DNA of 32,891 bases from Thermodesulfovibrionia bacterium. GTDB lineage: Bacteria > Nitrospirota > Thermodesulfovibrionia > UBA6902. The notes beneath the pieces were generated by a model. That model was not told where the DNA came from. It did not search any database and saw only the letters and a program-made list of their open reading frames with translations. The translations under genes and the position numbers were made by a program. Numbering within the stretch: the stretch's first letter is position 1; each line of letters begins with the position of its first letter. Positions 13,491-22,732 of this stretch are shown one piece after another. The stretch covers positions 1 to 32,891 of the forward strand of contig CALZMZ010000015.1 in assembly GCA_945788685.1 (NCBI GenBank), in the 5' to 3' direction.

Positions 13491-15239
13491 ATGGAGAAAA
13501 GAATCTCAGTTTCCTTATATATTGTATCGATTCTGTTTTGCATATTTATATTCAGGCTCTTTAGTCTTCAGATACTGAAAGGAAATGAGTATAAGAAGAT
13601 TGATGAACATAATCGCATCAGAGTTGTTGACATACTGGCCCCGAGAGGCATAATTTATGACAGGCATGGCAGGGCGCTTGTTAAGAATGTTCCCTCCTTT
13701 GATATCACCGCTATAAAAGAGGACGTGCATGATGACAGCGATAAACTGTTGGCCATGAGCAGGTTTATCGGACTGAAAATAGATGTGCTCAAGACCAGGC
13801 TTAAAGGTTCAGCGGCCAGCCCTTTTGAGAATGTCATTTTAAAGCAGAATGTTTCATTTAAAGATGTTGCAAAGGTAGAAGCCGGGAAAGCAGATTTCCC
13901 GGGCCTGCAGGTAAATGTGGTGGGCGGGAGAGAATACCTCCATGGCCATTCAGCCAGCCATTTGCTGGGATACCTGGGCAGCCTTGGGCCCAGACAGTCA
14001 AATAAACCTGAATATAAAGGAGTCCCCAAAGGTTCATTTATAGGTCTGTTCGGGATTGAGAGGGTCCATGACATGACGTTAAGGGGTCTGGCCGGAAAAA
14101 AAATTCTTGAGGTTGATGCACTTGGAAGAATTATTAATGTTGTCAGAATACAGAGACCGGTCAAGGGACAGGACATTCAACTGACTATTGATATTGATCT
14201 TCAGATCGAAGCAGAGAAAAGTCTGAAAGGCAAAGCTGGATCTATTGTGGCGATGGACCCTGAAACAGGTGCAATTCTGGCCCTTGCCAGTTCCCCGACA
14301 TTTAATCCCAACCTGTTTGTCAGGGGAATTGAAACAAGAGACTGGAAGAGGCTGATCAGAGACCCCAGAAAGCCTTTGCTGAACAGGGCGATCCAGAGTC
14401 AATATGCTCCGGGATCGACATTTAAAATCATAACGGCAATCGCGGCCCTTGAAGAAGGGATTGTTGACAGGAATACAAACGTTTATTGCAGCGGTTCAAC
14501 CAGGTTCGGAAGGGTTTTTAAATGCTGGAAAAAGCAGGGACATGGCAGTGTTGATCTGCAGAAGGCTCTAGTTGAGTCATGTGACGTTTATTTTTATGAA
14601 GTCGGTAAAAAAATTGGGATTGATGTTCTGTCCGATTATGCCTCTGGATATGGTCTTGGAAACTTAACGGACATAAGGCTTGATGGTGAAGTTGCAGGCA
14701 TTGTACCGACCAGGAAATGGAAGATGGAAACAAAAGGTGATAGATGGTACAAAGGTGAAACCCTTAACACAGTGATAGGACAGGGATACCTGTCTGTGAC
14801 TTCATTACAGGTTGCATCCATGATGGCTGCTGTAGTAAATGGAGGAAAGCTGTATAGACCCTATCTTGTAACTGGTTCCGGGAGCCGGGTTATGGACGAC
14901 AGAATGAAGAAGATACGTCCATTGCATATCAAGTTATTAAAAAAAGCCCTGCTCGGAGTTGTAGAAGAGAAAAAAGGCACCGGACTGCTTGCAAAATCTG
15001 ATTTGGTCAGCATAGGAGGCAAAACAGGAACCACGCAGGTAATCGGCGGCGGTTTAAATGAAAAAGACACCCCGGAAAAATTCAGGGACCATGCATGGTT
15101 TGTTGCATTTGCCCCTGTTGATGAACCAAAGATCGTGGTTTCAGTCTTTGTTGAACATGGAGGCCATGGAAGCTCGGCAGCTGCACCTGTAGCAGGCAGA
15201 ATTATAGAAGCATTTTATAAAAGTGATATGGACGGATAA
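13491..15239 (+). CDS. mrdA: Penicillin-binding protein 2, elongation transpeptidase
   Basis: PBP2 crosslinks peptidoglycan in the periplasm together with RodA. One N-terminal helix (about 7-27) is followed by the dimerisation/pedestal domain (about 45-210), with the family phrases ILAPRGIIYDRHG and LLGYLG, and by the transpeptidase domain. Catalytic motifs: Ser309 in STFK (309-312), SCD (363-365, the SxN/D motif) and KTGT (511-514). At 582 residues it is of typical length. A purine-rich AGAGAG precedes ATG 13491. The 134-base gap from mreD holds no supported gene. rodA follows after an AATTTG repeat (15241-15270). Confidence 0.97.
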   Translation: MEKRISVSLYIVSILFCIFIFRLFSLQILKGNEYKKIDEHNRIRVVDILAPRGIIYDRHGRALVKNVPSFDITAIKEDVHDDSDKLLAMSRFIGLKIDVLKTRLKGSAASPFENVILKQNVSFKDVAKVEAGKADFPGLQVNVVGGREYLHGHSASHLLGYLGSLGPRQSNKPEYKGVPKGSFIGLFGIERVHDMTLRGLAGKKILEVDALGRIINVVRIQRPVKGQDIQLTIDIDLQIEAEKSLKGKAGSIVAMDPETGAILALASSPTFNPNLFVRGIETRDWKRLIRDPRKPLLNRAIQSQYAPGSTFKIITAIAALEEGIVDRNTNVYCSGSTRFGRVFKCWKKQGHGSVDLQKALVESCDVYFYEVGKKIGIDVLSDYASGYGLGNLTDIRLDGEVAGIVPTRKWKMETKGDRWYKGETLNTVIGQGYLSVTSLQVASMMAAVVNGGKLYRPYLVTGSGSRVMDDRMKKIRPLHIKLLKKALLGVVEEKKGTGLLAKSDLVSIGGKTGTTQVIGGGLNEKDTPEKFRDHAWFVAFAPVDEPKIVVSVFVEHGGHGSSAAAPVAGRIIEAFYKSDMDG

Positions 15240-15292
15240 ATAAATTACAAATTACAAATTTCAAATTGAATCTTTTTAGATAGGTAACAATC

Positions 15293-16414
15293 ATGATTGA
15301 CCGGAGACTTGTAGATAATTTTGACTGGGGGCTGTTGTTTGCAATGATAGCACTGTCTCTGATCGGCGTATTGACGATTTACAGTGCGACCAGACCTGTT
15401 CTTGATGCTGCCCAGAAGAGTTTCTATATGAGGCAACTTTACTGGATAGCATTAAGCCTGGTGGCTTTTCTGATACTTGTGAGTCTGGACTATAAATGGT
15501 TTATCAGCAATGCATATATTGTTTATGCTATCGGCATCATTCTCCTTGTGCTGGTGCTGGTTATAGGGAGAAAGGGGATGGGTGCCCAGAGGTGGATAAA
15601 TATGGGTCTGTTTTCATTTCAGCCTTCAGAATTTTTTAAAATTATTTTTATAATTACTCTCTCCCGCTATCTTACATACCATAAGGACGGGGCTGGCCCT
15701 GATTTGAGCATGATTATTAAAATGGTCGTCTTATTTCTGATAATCCCTGTTGTTCTTATCCTTAAACAGCCTGATTTAGGAACTGCCCTCATTCTATTTT
15801 TTATCTTTATATCAATGGTCCTTGCAGCAGGAACAAAGAGAAAAATAATACTGACTGTATTGATCATATCTCTTATATCTCTGCCATTTGCCGGCAAGTT
15901 CGTCTGGAGCGGACTTAAGGAATATCAAAAACAGAGAATTCTGACTTTTATAGATCCGCAGGCAGACCCCCAGGGTGTGGGGTATCACATAAACCAGTCA
16001 AAGGTTACCATAGGATCAGGCGGATTTAGCGGCAAGGGGTATATGGAAGGTACGCAGGGGCCGTACAGATTCTTGCCGGAAAACCATACTGATTTTATTT
16101 TTTCAATATTTGCTGAAGAATGGGGATTTCTGGGGAGTTTAGTTCTTTTCTTTATGTATTTTTTTATCATCTGGAGAGGGTTTGACACTGCCAGAAAAGC
16201 CCGGGACCGGGAGGGATGTTTTCTTGCCCTGGGCATCACCTATATGTTTTCATTTTATTTTTTTGTGAATGTCGGGATGACCCTGGGAGTAATGCCTGTT
16301 GTAGGTGCTCCGCTTCCCTTAATGAGCTACGGAGGAACTGCATTGCTTTCCAATTTTCTTGCCCTCGGAATCCTTGAAAATGTAAGAATGCGCAGATTTG
16401 CCCTGTACTATTAA
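15293..16414 (+). CDS. rodA: Peptidoglycan glycosyltransferase RodA
   Basis: RodA is the SEDS-family polymerase of the elongation complex, partner of PBP2 upstream. The protein has about ten membrane helices in 373 residues. Diagnostic phrases are KGMGAQRWINMGLFSFQPSEF (split here as the W-x-x-x-G and QPSE motifs), LKQPDLGTALI, the periplasmic GSGGFSGKGYMEGTQG loop, LPENHTDFIFSIFAEEWG and PLMSYGGTALLSNF near the end. The acidic residue in the ENHTDF loop region is the expected functional site. ATG 15293 follows TAGGTAAC. Confidence 0.97.
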   Translation: MIDRRLVDNFDWGLLFAMIALSLIGVLTIYSATRPVLDAAQKSFYMRQLYWIALSLVAFLILVSLDYKWFISNAYIVYAIGIILLVLVLVIGRKGMGAQRWINMGLFSFQPSEFFKIIFIITLSRYLTYHKDGAGPDLSMIIKMVVLFLIIPVVLILKQPDLGTALILFFIFISMVLAAGTKRKIILTVLIISLISLPFAGKFVWSGLKEYQKQRILTFIDPQADPQGVGYHINQSKVTIGSGGFSGKGYMEGTQGPYRFLPENHTDFIFSIFAEEWGFLGSLVLFFMYFFIIWRGFDTARKARDREGCFLALGITYMFSFYFFVNVGMTLGVMPVVGAPLPLMSYGGTALLSNFLALGILENVRMRRFALYY

Positions 16415-16487
16415 TGATTTTTATAAAGCTTACCTCCCTGGCTCACATATTTGTGGATAATGCGGGTCAGACCTTTCCTTATGTCGT

Positions 16488-16517
16488 TTGGATAAGAATA
16501 ACCGGATAAGTTATAAT
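16488..16517 (+). promoter_or_regulatory. Putative sigma-70 promoter
   Basis: TTGGAT and a perfect TATAAT (16512-16517) are separated by 18 bases. The start of transcription would lie about 36 bases before ATG 16560. The -35 is weak. Confidence 0.45.
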
Positions 16518-16559
16518 TACAGGTTAAACACACTCTGAATGTATATTTATAATGATAAA

Positions 16560-18350
16560 ATGAAAGTTTACAGGATTCTTTTAATAATGTTATCAACGGG
16601 TTTCTTTTTTGGGTCCATTGACAGAGCAGGTGCCGGACCTGTACAGGAGTCTGCTCCTATAGTTATTGAGTCATCTTCGAGAGATCATACTGGAATTGAC
16701 AATGCATTAAACAGAGTGCTGACATACTTTGCCAGGATAGATGGAGAAGTTGAAAGGATTGAAAACGGGACAGCCTGGATACGGGTCAAAGGACAGGTAA
16801 ATCTTGTCAATGAAATGAGGTTTTCTGTATTCAGGGAGGGAGGAGTATTTCATCATCCTGTTACGAATGATCCGATTGGAACATCAGAAGAATTTGTCGG
16901 ACGGATAGAGTTGAAGGATGATATGCCTGTGGACGGACTGTTCCCCTGTTCCATAGTCAATGGTGATATTCATTCAAAAGACAAAATTAGAATTACATCA
17001 TCCAAAATTAAACTTGCCTTTTTTCAAGACAGATCATCTGACTGGGCCATTTCAGAGCTTTTTTACGATGCACTGCAGAAATCAGGCCGTTTTGAGGTCC
17101 AGGAAGCTTACACCTCAACATATGAAACCGAAATCCTGACCGGCCTGGCAAGGGATCTTGGTGCTGACGTTGTTCTGATGTTCTCAACATCATCAGCAAA
17201 AAAATCAACTATTATCAATATCAAACTTTACTGGACCAGGGATTCAAAGATGTTCAGTTCGATTGAAGAACCTCTTGATCCTGACGATATTGAAGTGACT
17301 CCGGATGATACAACATCTTTATCACGTTCTTCAGGTAAACCGGGACTTCAGAAGATTTATGAACTGGACGGAGGTAATCTGTTTGCTATCGGGGACACTA
17401 TGGGCAATGGGAAAGATAATGTAGTAATCGGTGATGGCAACAAAGTTGTCATTTATTCGGTTAATGATGAACTTCAGGAAACATGGTCAGTCAATGGCCC
17501 CAGATCCAGTAATATTATTTCAATTGACATGCTTGATGTTAACAATAACGGCAGGTCTGAAATATTTGTGACTGCCCTTACCAAAAAGAAACAGATTCGA
17601 TCATTTGTAATAGAGTATGATCTGGACAGAGGCTATCAGAAAGTTATGCAGAATAATCCCTATTTTTTTCGTGTAAGAGGAAATGATCTGCTTATGCAGA
17701 AATTCGGGCGGGTCAGGACGTATAGCGGCCCGGTTTATGAGGCAGAGTGGAGTGACGGCAAATACAGAAAAAAAAGCAGGCTTAAGCTGGCTGAAGACAT
17801 AAATATATATGGTTTTACGTCCATTGACTGGGATGGTACAGGTCAAAGCCAGCTGGTTTCAATCAATGATAAGGGGTTCCTCAGGCTGTATAACAGTGAA
17901 GGCAAGGTGGAATGGGAGGGTGACAGATCATTTGGCAAACCAGAGATTTCATTCAGTAAAGAGATAGGCACTATCATGGAATATGAAGAGTGGTTTGTAA
18001 GGGGAAGGTTAATGACAGTAGCGGCCGGCAAAGGTGAGGCACTGGTGGTCATAAACAGGGTCCCGGCATATTCTGTATTGCCGGGCATTGGCAGCAGGGG
18101 AGGAGAAGTTTATTTGTTGTGGCGTGAAAATGGTATTATTCATGAAAAATTGATACAGAAGGAAATACCGGGTTCAATAACCGATTATTTAATAAAAGGT
18201 GATGATATGTTTCTCATAAGCAAAGGCAGCACAATATCAAATATAAAGAACATTGCCTCGGGTAAATCCAGAAAGAACAGTTTGCTGTTCCACATCAAAT
18301 TGGCCCCGGATAAGATTATATCAGTCAGCAGGGATCAGAAATCCAAATAA
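16560..18350 (+). CDS. Secreted protein with FlgT-like and FG-GAP/VCBS-like repeats
   Basis: From ATG 16560 the 596-residue product opens with a signal peptide (MKVYRILLIMLSTGFFFGSI, cut near AGAG), making it periplasmic or exported. An ATG seven codons upstream is less likely since the signal peptide then begins late. Residues about 45-125 resemble the FlgT-like pattern (GEVERIENGTAWIRVKG ... IGTSEEFVGRIEL). Residues 130-230 form an alpha/beta region like curli-type or amyloid-secretion accessory domains. From about 265 onwards are beta-propeller-type repeats with Asp-rich loops (GDTMGNGKDNVVIGDG, MLDVNNNGRSEIFVTAL, SIDWDGTGQSQLVSIND), which resemble calcium-binding FG-GAP/VCBS units. The gene ends 7 bases before uppS. 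Function unknown; position suggests an envelope role. Confidence 0.75.
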   Translation: MKVYRILLIMLSTGFFFGSIDRAGAGPVQESAPIVIESSSRDHTGIDNALNRVLTYFARIDGEVERIENGTAWIRVKGQVNLVNEMRFSVFREGGVFHHPVTNDPIGTSEEFVGRIELKDDMPVDGLFPCSIVNGDIHSKDKIRITSSKIKLAFFQDRSSDWAISELFYDALQKSGRFEVQEAYTSTYETEILTGLARDLGADVVLMFSTSSAKKSTIINIKLYWTRDSKMFSSIEEPLDPDDIEVTPDDTTSLSRSSGKPGLQKIYELDGGNLFAIGDTMGNGKDNVVIGDGNKVVIYSVNDELQETWSVNGPRSSNIISIDMLDVNNNGRSEIFVTALTKKKQIRSFVIEYDLDRGYQKVMQNNPYFFRVRGNDLLMQKFGRVRTYSGPVYEAEWSDGKYRKKSRLKLAEDINIYGFTSIDWDGTGQSQLVSINDKGFLRLYNSEGKVEWEGDRSFGKPEISFSKEIGTIMEYEEWFVRGRLMTVAAGKGEALVVINRVPAYSVLPGIGSRGGEVYLLWRENGIIHEKLIQKEIPGSITDYLIKGDDMFLISKGSTISNIKNIASGKSRKNSLLFHIKLAPDKIISVSRDQKSK

Positions 18351-18357
18351 GGAATAT

Positions 18358-19059
18358 ATGGAAATGAATATAGGACATGTTGCATTGATAATGGATGGAA
18401 ACGGACGCTGGGCCAAAGCCAGAAACCTTCCCCGGATAGAGGGGCATAGAAACGGTGTAAAAAAAGTAAATGAAATAATTGATGCTGCAATCGATCATAA
18501 ACTTAAAGCAGTTACTTTTTATACGTTCTCAATGGAGAACTGGCAGAGACCATCTGCAGAAGTCAGCGCACTTATGGGCATACTGAATTCTTACATAAAA
18601 AGCGAGATGAAAAGGCTGCATAATATGAACATTGTTTTCAGGTCGCTCGGGGATATCGAAAGATTACCTGATAAAACACGTAAACTGGTAACAGACTTTC
18701 AGGAGCTTACAAAAAATAATTCCGGTCTTATACTCTCAAGCGCGCTCAGTTACGGAGGAAGGGCAGAAATAGTTGCAGCTGTGAAACATATGATAGGGAA
18801 AGGAATGGGCATTGATGAAGTGAATGAAGAGAGCCTGGCAGAAAATTTATATACAGCAGGCATACCCGATCCTGACCTTATCATTCGTACAAGCGGAGAA
18901 ATGAGACTGAGCAATTTCCTGCTCTGGCAGTCAGCATATTCTGAATTTTATTTCACGGACACCCTCTGGCCGGATTTTGATAAGGAAGAATTCGGTAAGG
19001 CCATTGAGGAATTCAAAAACAGGGATCGCAGATATGGTGCGCTGCCGGGCAAGCATTAA
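18358..19059 (+). CDS. uppS: Isoprenyl (undecaprenyl) diphosphate synthase
   Basis: The enzyme condenses isopentenyl diphosphates onto farnesyl diphosphate to make the C55 lipid carrier for peptidoglycan. Motifs are HVALIMDGNGRWAK (catalytic Asp13), LPRIEGHRNG, TFYTFSMENWQRP, IRTSGEMRLSNFLLWQSAYSE and FTDTLWPDF. At 233 residues the length is right. The start is ATG 18358, supported by AAGGA 4-5 bases upstream and by the family N-terminus. An upstream in-frame start at 18253 would overlap the preceding gene by about 100 bases and adds residues unlike the family. cdsA follows after 36 bases. Confidence 0.97.
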   Translation: MEMNIGHVALIMDGNGRWAKARNLPRIEGHRNGVKKVNEIIDAAIDHKLKAVTFYTFSMENWQRPSAEVSALMGILNSYIKSEMKRLHNMNIVFRSLGDIERLPDKTRKLVTDFQELTKNNSGLILSSALSYGGRAEIVAAVKHMIGKGMGIDEVNEESLAENLYTAGIPDPDLIIRTSGEMRLSNFLLWQSAYSEFYFTDTLWPDFDKEEFGKAIEEFKNRDRRYGALPGKH

Positions 19060-19095
19060 ACACAGGATGATAATAATATATGAATAGTAAAAATA

Positions 19096-19920
19096 ATGGA
19101 AATAAAAATGTCTGTTAGGGCTGCCTCTGGATTTAACTGGAAAAGGATTGTAGTTGCTGCTGTGACGTTACCCGTCCTGTGGGTCTATCTCTATTATTTG
19201 CCGCCCATGCCTTACTTTCTCGCCTTTCTTACTGTTGTATGTGTTCTGTCATTGAATGAGTTCTATAGAATGTATGGACTGAGAAACAGGTTTATTATTC
19301 CGGGAGTGTTGATTGGTGGTATAATTTTTTATACGATATGCCGTCATCCGGAATTTTTATTAGAGGGTATATGCATAGGTTTTTTTGCTCTGATGGTCCT
19401 GAGATTATTTGATGAACGTACCCCTGAAGGCAGTATGTCAGAGCTTGGCCCGCTCAGTGCGGGTTTTTTATACATTACCGTGCTCTTGAGTTTCCAGTGG
19501 GTTCTCCGGATAACTGCCGGAGTGGAATATATTTTTTTATTATATGCTTCCGTATGGATTGCAGACAGTATGGCTTATTATATCGGTAAGTATCTTGGTA
19601 AAAACAAACTATATCCATCTGTAAGTCCCAACAAGACCATGGAAGGTGCAGCCGGAAGTCTCCTGGGAGGATCGGGCGGCGCGGTACTCATAACAAAAGT
19701 CCTGAATATCCAGGGACTGTCAGCATCAGGTGCAGCTGCAATAGGAGTGACGCTGGGATGTGCTACTATTCTTGGAGATCTCATAGAATCCATGTTTAAA
19801 AGAGATGCCGGGGTGAAAGACTCTGGAAGTCTGATTCCGGGACATGGAGGATTACTGGACAAGATTGACGGGTTTCTGGTTGCCGGTCCTGTACTTTATT
19901 TTATTGTGAGGTATTTTTGA
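19096..19920 (+). CDS. cdsA: Phosphatidate cytidylyltransferase
   Basis: The enzyme makes CDP-diacylglycerol, the precursor of membrane phospholipids. It is a polytopic membrane protein of 274 residues with about seven to eight helices. The family signature near the C-terminus is complete: SMFKRDAGVKDSGSLIPGHG then GGLLDKIDG, and PNKTMEGAAGS lies upstream of it. Two starts are possible, ATG 19096 or ATG 19108 (MSVRAASGFNWK); neither has a good ribosome binding site. Its stop overlaps the TTG start of dxr by four bases. Confidence 0.96.
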   Translation: MEIKMSVRAASGFNWKRIVVAAVTLPVLWVYLYYLPPMPYFLAFLTVVCVLSLNEFYRMYGLRNRFIIPGVLIGGIIFYTICRHPEFLLEGICIGFFALMVLRLFDERTPEGSMSELGPLSAGFLYITVLLSFQWVLRITAGVEYIFLLYASVWIADSMAYYIGKYLGKNKLYPSVSPNKTMEGAAGSLLGGSGGAVLITKVLNIQGLSASGAAAIGVTLGCATILGDLIESMFKRDAGVKDSGSLIPGHGGLLDKIDGFLVAGPVLYFIVRYF

Positions 19921-21074
19921 AAAAACTGTCTGTTCTTGGATCAACAGGTTCTATCGGCCGGAACACGCTCGAAGTTGTGGGCCGTAATCCTGACAGGTTT
20001 ACCGTCTGTGCTCTTGCAGCCAGAAATAATGTCGAATTGCTTGAATCACAGATTCATGCATTTAAACCGGATCTGGTGGCCGTATCTGACATTGCAGCAG
20101 CAGAGGAACTTAAGAAAAAAAATCTTTCTGTTGAAATTTTATCTGGAGAAGAAGGCATGATTGCAGCTGCAACCATTGATACGTCAGATATGGTTGTTTC
20201 ATCCATCGCAGGGTCTCCTGGACTGGTTCCCACATATGAAGCTATTAAAGCGGGCAAGGACATAGCCCTGGCCACCAAGGAAGCTCTTGTAATGGCAGGG
20301 AAACTGGTGATGGCCGAGGCATCCGGAAATGGTGTGAATATCATACCTGTTGACAGTGAACACAGTGCGGTTTTTCAGTGTCTTCATGGAAGGGACATGG
20401 ATGAGGTATCAAGAGTAATCCTTACTGCCTCAGGAGGTCCGTTTCGCAACAAGGGCCTGTCTGAACTTGTTTCAGTAACTCCTGCCGAGGCGTTAAAACA
20501 TCCTAACTGGGATATGGGCAGGAAAATAACTGTTGACTCTGCCACATTGATGAACAAGGGTCTGGAGGTGATCGAGGCCAGATGGCTGTTTGGTTTGCCT
20601 GCAGAAAAGATCAGTGTCATAATTCATCCCCAGAGCATAGTCCATTCAATGGTGGAATTCGTAGACAGCAGCATTATTGCCCAGTTGTCTCTTCCTGATA
20701 TGAAAGGACCGATCAGTTATGCGCTGTCTTATCCTGAACGGTTTGGAGATGTATTACCGCCGCTTCATCTTGCCGAGATAAAAGAACTGACATTTGAAGA
20801 GCCTGACAGGGAGAAGTATCCGTCGATTGATCTGACATACAGGGCGCTGACCTCAGGAGGCACCATGCCCTGTGTTTTTAATGCTGCGAATGAAATTGCA
20901 GTTGATGCATTTCTTGATGATAAAATATCTTTTACAGACATAACCCGGATAGTGTCAGGTACAATGGATAGCCATAAAGTAAAAGAATATGAAACAATAG
21001 AAGAGGTGTTAGAGGCCTCGGACTGGGCAAAAATAAAAGCAAAAGAACTGCTAATGGAGAAAATTAAATTATGA
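19917..21074 (+). CDS. dxr: 1-deoxy-D-xylulose 5-phosphate reductoisomerase
   Basis: The enzyme makes 2-C-methyl-D-erythritol 4-phosphate in the MEP isoprenoid pathway, feeding UppS. The NADPH motif GSTGSIG (8-14), ALATKEALVMAG, VDSEHSAVFQCL (metal-binding acidic residues), TASGGPF and MNKGLEVIEARWLF are all present. At 385 residues it is full length. The start is TTG 19917, chosen because MKKLSVLGSTGSIG is the family N-terminus and GTGAGG lies just upstream in cdsA. Both ends overlap neighbours (4 bases with cdsA, 4 with rseP), so expression is tightly coupled. Confidence 0.97.
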   Translation: MKKLSVLGSTGSIGRNTLEVVGRNPDRFTVCALAARNNVELLESQIHAFKPDLVAVSDIAAAEELKKKNLSVEILSGEEGMIAAATIDTSDMVVSSIAGSPGLVPTYEAIKAGKDIALATKEALVMAGKLVMAEASGNGVNIIPVDSEHSAVFQCLHGRDMDEVSRVILTASGGPFRNKGLSELVSVTPAEALKHPNWDMGRKITVDSATLMNKGLEVIEARWLFGLPAEKISVIIHPQSIVHSMVEFVDSSIIAQLSLPDMKGPISYALSYPERFGDVLPPLHLAEIKELTFEEPDREKYPSIDLTYRALTSGGTMPCVFNAANEIAVDAFLDDKISFTDITRIVSGTMDSHKVKEYETIEEVLEASDWAKIKAKELLMEKIKL

Positions 21075-22177
21075 CATTTATATGGGCGATTATTTTATTT
21101 GGATTGCTGATCTTTTTTCATGAACTCGGTCATTTTATACTGGCCAAGCTTGTTGGAGTCAAGGTGGTTAAATTCTCACTTGGTTTTGGTCCTAAAATAC
21201 TTGGAAGGAAAGTCGGGGAGACTGAATATCTTCTGTCAGCAATACCCCTTGGAGGCTATGTGAAGCCTTTAGGTGAAGAACCGGGAGAAGAGATATCAGA
21301 AGAAGACAGGCCACGGGCTTTTAATAATCAGCCTGTATGGAAAAGAGCATCAATTGTTCTTGCAGGTCCGGTCTTTAACCTCGTGCTGGCATACATTATA
21401 TTCGTAGTATTCCTGGGTGCTGACTTTCCTGTTGCAATCCCGAAACTGGACAGTATAACCACGACGATAGAGAATGTCATGGAAGACTCTCCGGCAATGA
21501 AGGCGGGTTTAATCAAAGAAGATACAATTGTGTCCATTAATGGAGAGTCCGTAAGAGACTGGAATGAAATGGCCGACATCTTTTCTGAGAATCCGGGCAA
21601 AGAACTTGCCGTTACTGTAAAAAGGAATGACGACCTGATAAACATGAAAATTATTCCGGAATCTACGAAAGTCCAGAATGAACAGGGTGAGGAAATCACG
21701 ATCGGAAGGATAGGCATATCAAAAAAGTTCAATGCCAAGATCATCAAGAGCGACAGTATTTTTTCTGCACCATTCAAGGGTATGCAGGCTGTTTATGAAT
21801 GGTGTGTTCTTACGCTGGACGTTGTTGTCAGGCTGTTTACCGGTACTGTATCGGCAAAGCAGATAGGAGGTCCTATTTTGATTGTAGATGCTGCTGCCAA
21901 AGCAGCTTCGGTCGGGGCTTTTACTTATTTCAATTTTATAGCGATAATCAGTATTAACCTGGCAATTTTAAACCTGCTGCCTGTGCCTGTTCTTGATGGG
22001 GGGCATGTAATGTTCTTTATTATTGAGGCCTTCAGGGGCAAGCCTGTAAGCGAAAAAATCATGATTGCTGCCAACAAGGTAGGCATGACCCTGCTTCTGT
22101 TATTAATATTTTTTGTGCTATATAACGATACGGTACGAGTCATCGTCCCATGGTTTCAGAAAACCATTAATCCCTGA
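21071..22177 (+). CDS. rseP: Site-2 intramembrane metalloprotease RseP
   Basis: RseP cuts membrane-anchored anti-sigma factors and remnant signal peptides. The zinc site is HELGH (17-21) in the first helix together with LDG (308-310) in NLLPVPVLDGGHV. A PDZ domain spans about 120-205 (only one, where E. coli has two). At 368 residues it is typical of the single-PDZ bacterial form. ATG 21071 overlaps the dxr stop as ATGA. No anti-sigma factor or sigma factor gene is visible nearby. The Nudix gene starts 7 bases after the stop. Confidence 0.95.
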   Translation: MTFIWAIILFGLLIFFHELGHFILAKLVGVKVVKFSLGFGPKILGRKVGETEYLLSAIPLGGYVKPLGEEPGEEISEEDRPRAFNNQPVWKRASIVLAGPVFNLVLAYIIFVVFLGADFPVAIPKLDSITTTIENVMEDSPAMKAGLIKEDTIVSINGESVRDWNEMADIFSENPGKELAVTVKRNDDLINMKIIPESTKVQNEQGEEITIGRIGISKKFNAKIIKSDSIFSAPFKGMQAVYEWCVLTLDVVVRLFTGTVSAKQIGGPILIVDAAAKAASVGAFTYFNFIAIISINLAILNLLPVPVLDGGHVMFFIIEAFRGKPVSEKIMIAANKVGMTLLLLLIFFVLYNDTVRVIVPWFQKTINP

Positions 22178-22184
22178 CTTTAAA

Positions 22185-22649
22185 ATGAGCAGACCACCTG
22201 AAATAAAAAAACTCACATCTTCAGGCGGTGTTATATCCCGGATATCTGGAGAGGGAGTTGAAGTGGTGCTTGTATCAGTCAGGGGGAAAAATACATGGTG
22301 TCTACCCAAGGGGATTATCGACAAGGGTGAACAACCCCCTGAGACAGCTCTTCGGGAAGTAAGGGAAGAGACAGGGCTGACCGGAAAGCTGATTGAAAAA
22401 ATCGGGCAGATTTCTTACTGGTACTTTGTAAAAGATGATATGTTCAAGATACATAAAACAGTCCATATGTATCTGTTTAAGTATATCAGTGGAAACACTG
22501 ATGACCACGATCATGAAGTTGATGATGCAAAATGGTTTCCTATTGACGTTGCTTTGAAAAAACTGTCTTATAAGAGTGAAAAAGAGATAATGCAGAAGGC
22601 CAAAGTTATGATTAATGACAGACTGGTTCAGTTTCAGAAGCATGACTGA
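22185..22649 (+). CDS. Nudix hydrolase
   Basis: The 154-residue protein has a complete Nudix box: GIIDKGEQPPETALREVREE then TGL, with the metal-binding glutamates in REVREE. The fold opens with SSGGVISRISGEGVEVVLVS and KNTWCLPKG, resembling Nudix proteins that act on diadenosine polyphosphates or (d)NTPs. Substrate cannot be fixed from sequence. ATG 22185 (MSRPPEIKK) is chosen; the longer in-frame start at 22113 would lie deep inside rseP and adds residues unlike the family. It ends the uppS-cdsA-dxr-rseP run. Confidence 0.88.
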   Translation: MSRPPEIKKLTSSGGVISRISGEGVEVVLVSVRGKNTWCLPKGIIDKGEQPPETALREVREETGLTGKLIEKIGQISYWYFVKDDMFKIHKTVHMYLFKYISGNTDDHDHEVDDAKWFPIDVALKKLSYKSEKEIMQKAKVMINDRLVQFQKHD

Positions 22650-22732
22650 ATATGTGTATCTTGCCCGTGTAAATATTTCTTATGGCTGCCCGGCCTCTTC
22701 ATTCTTGTAAATAAATTCGGAGGATATTTCAT

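Noticed and set aside
18253-18357. N-terminal extension of UppS
   Set aside because: It lies within the preceding gene and adds residues foreign to the family; the ribosome binding site supports ATG 18358.
22113-22184. N-terminal extension of the Nudix protein
   Set aside because: It overlaps the rseP coding end in another frame and does not resemble Nudix N-termini.
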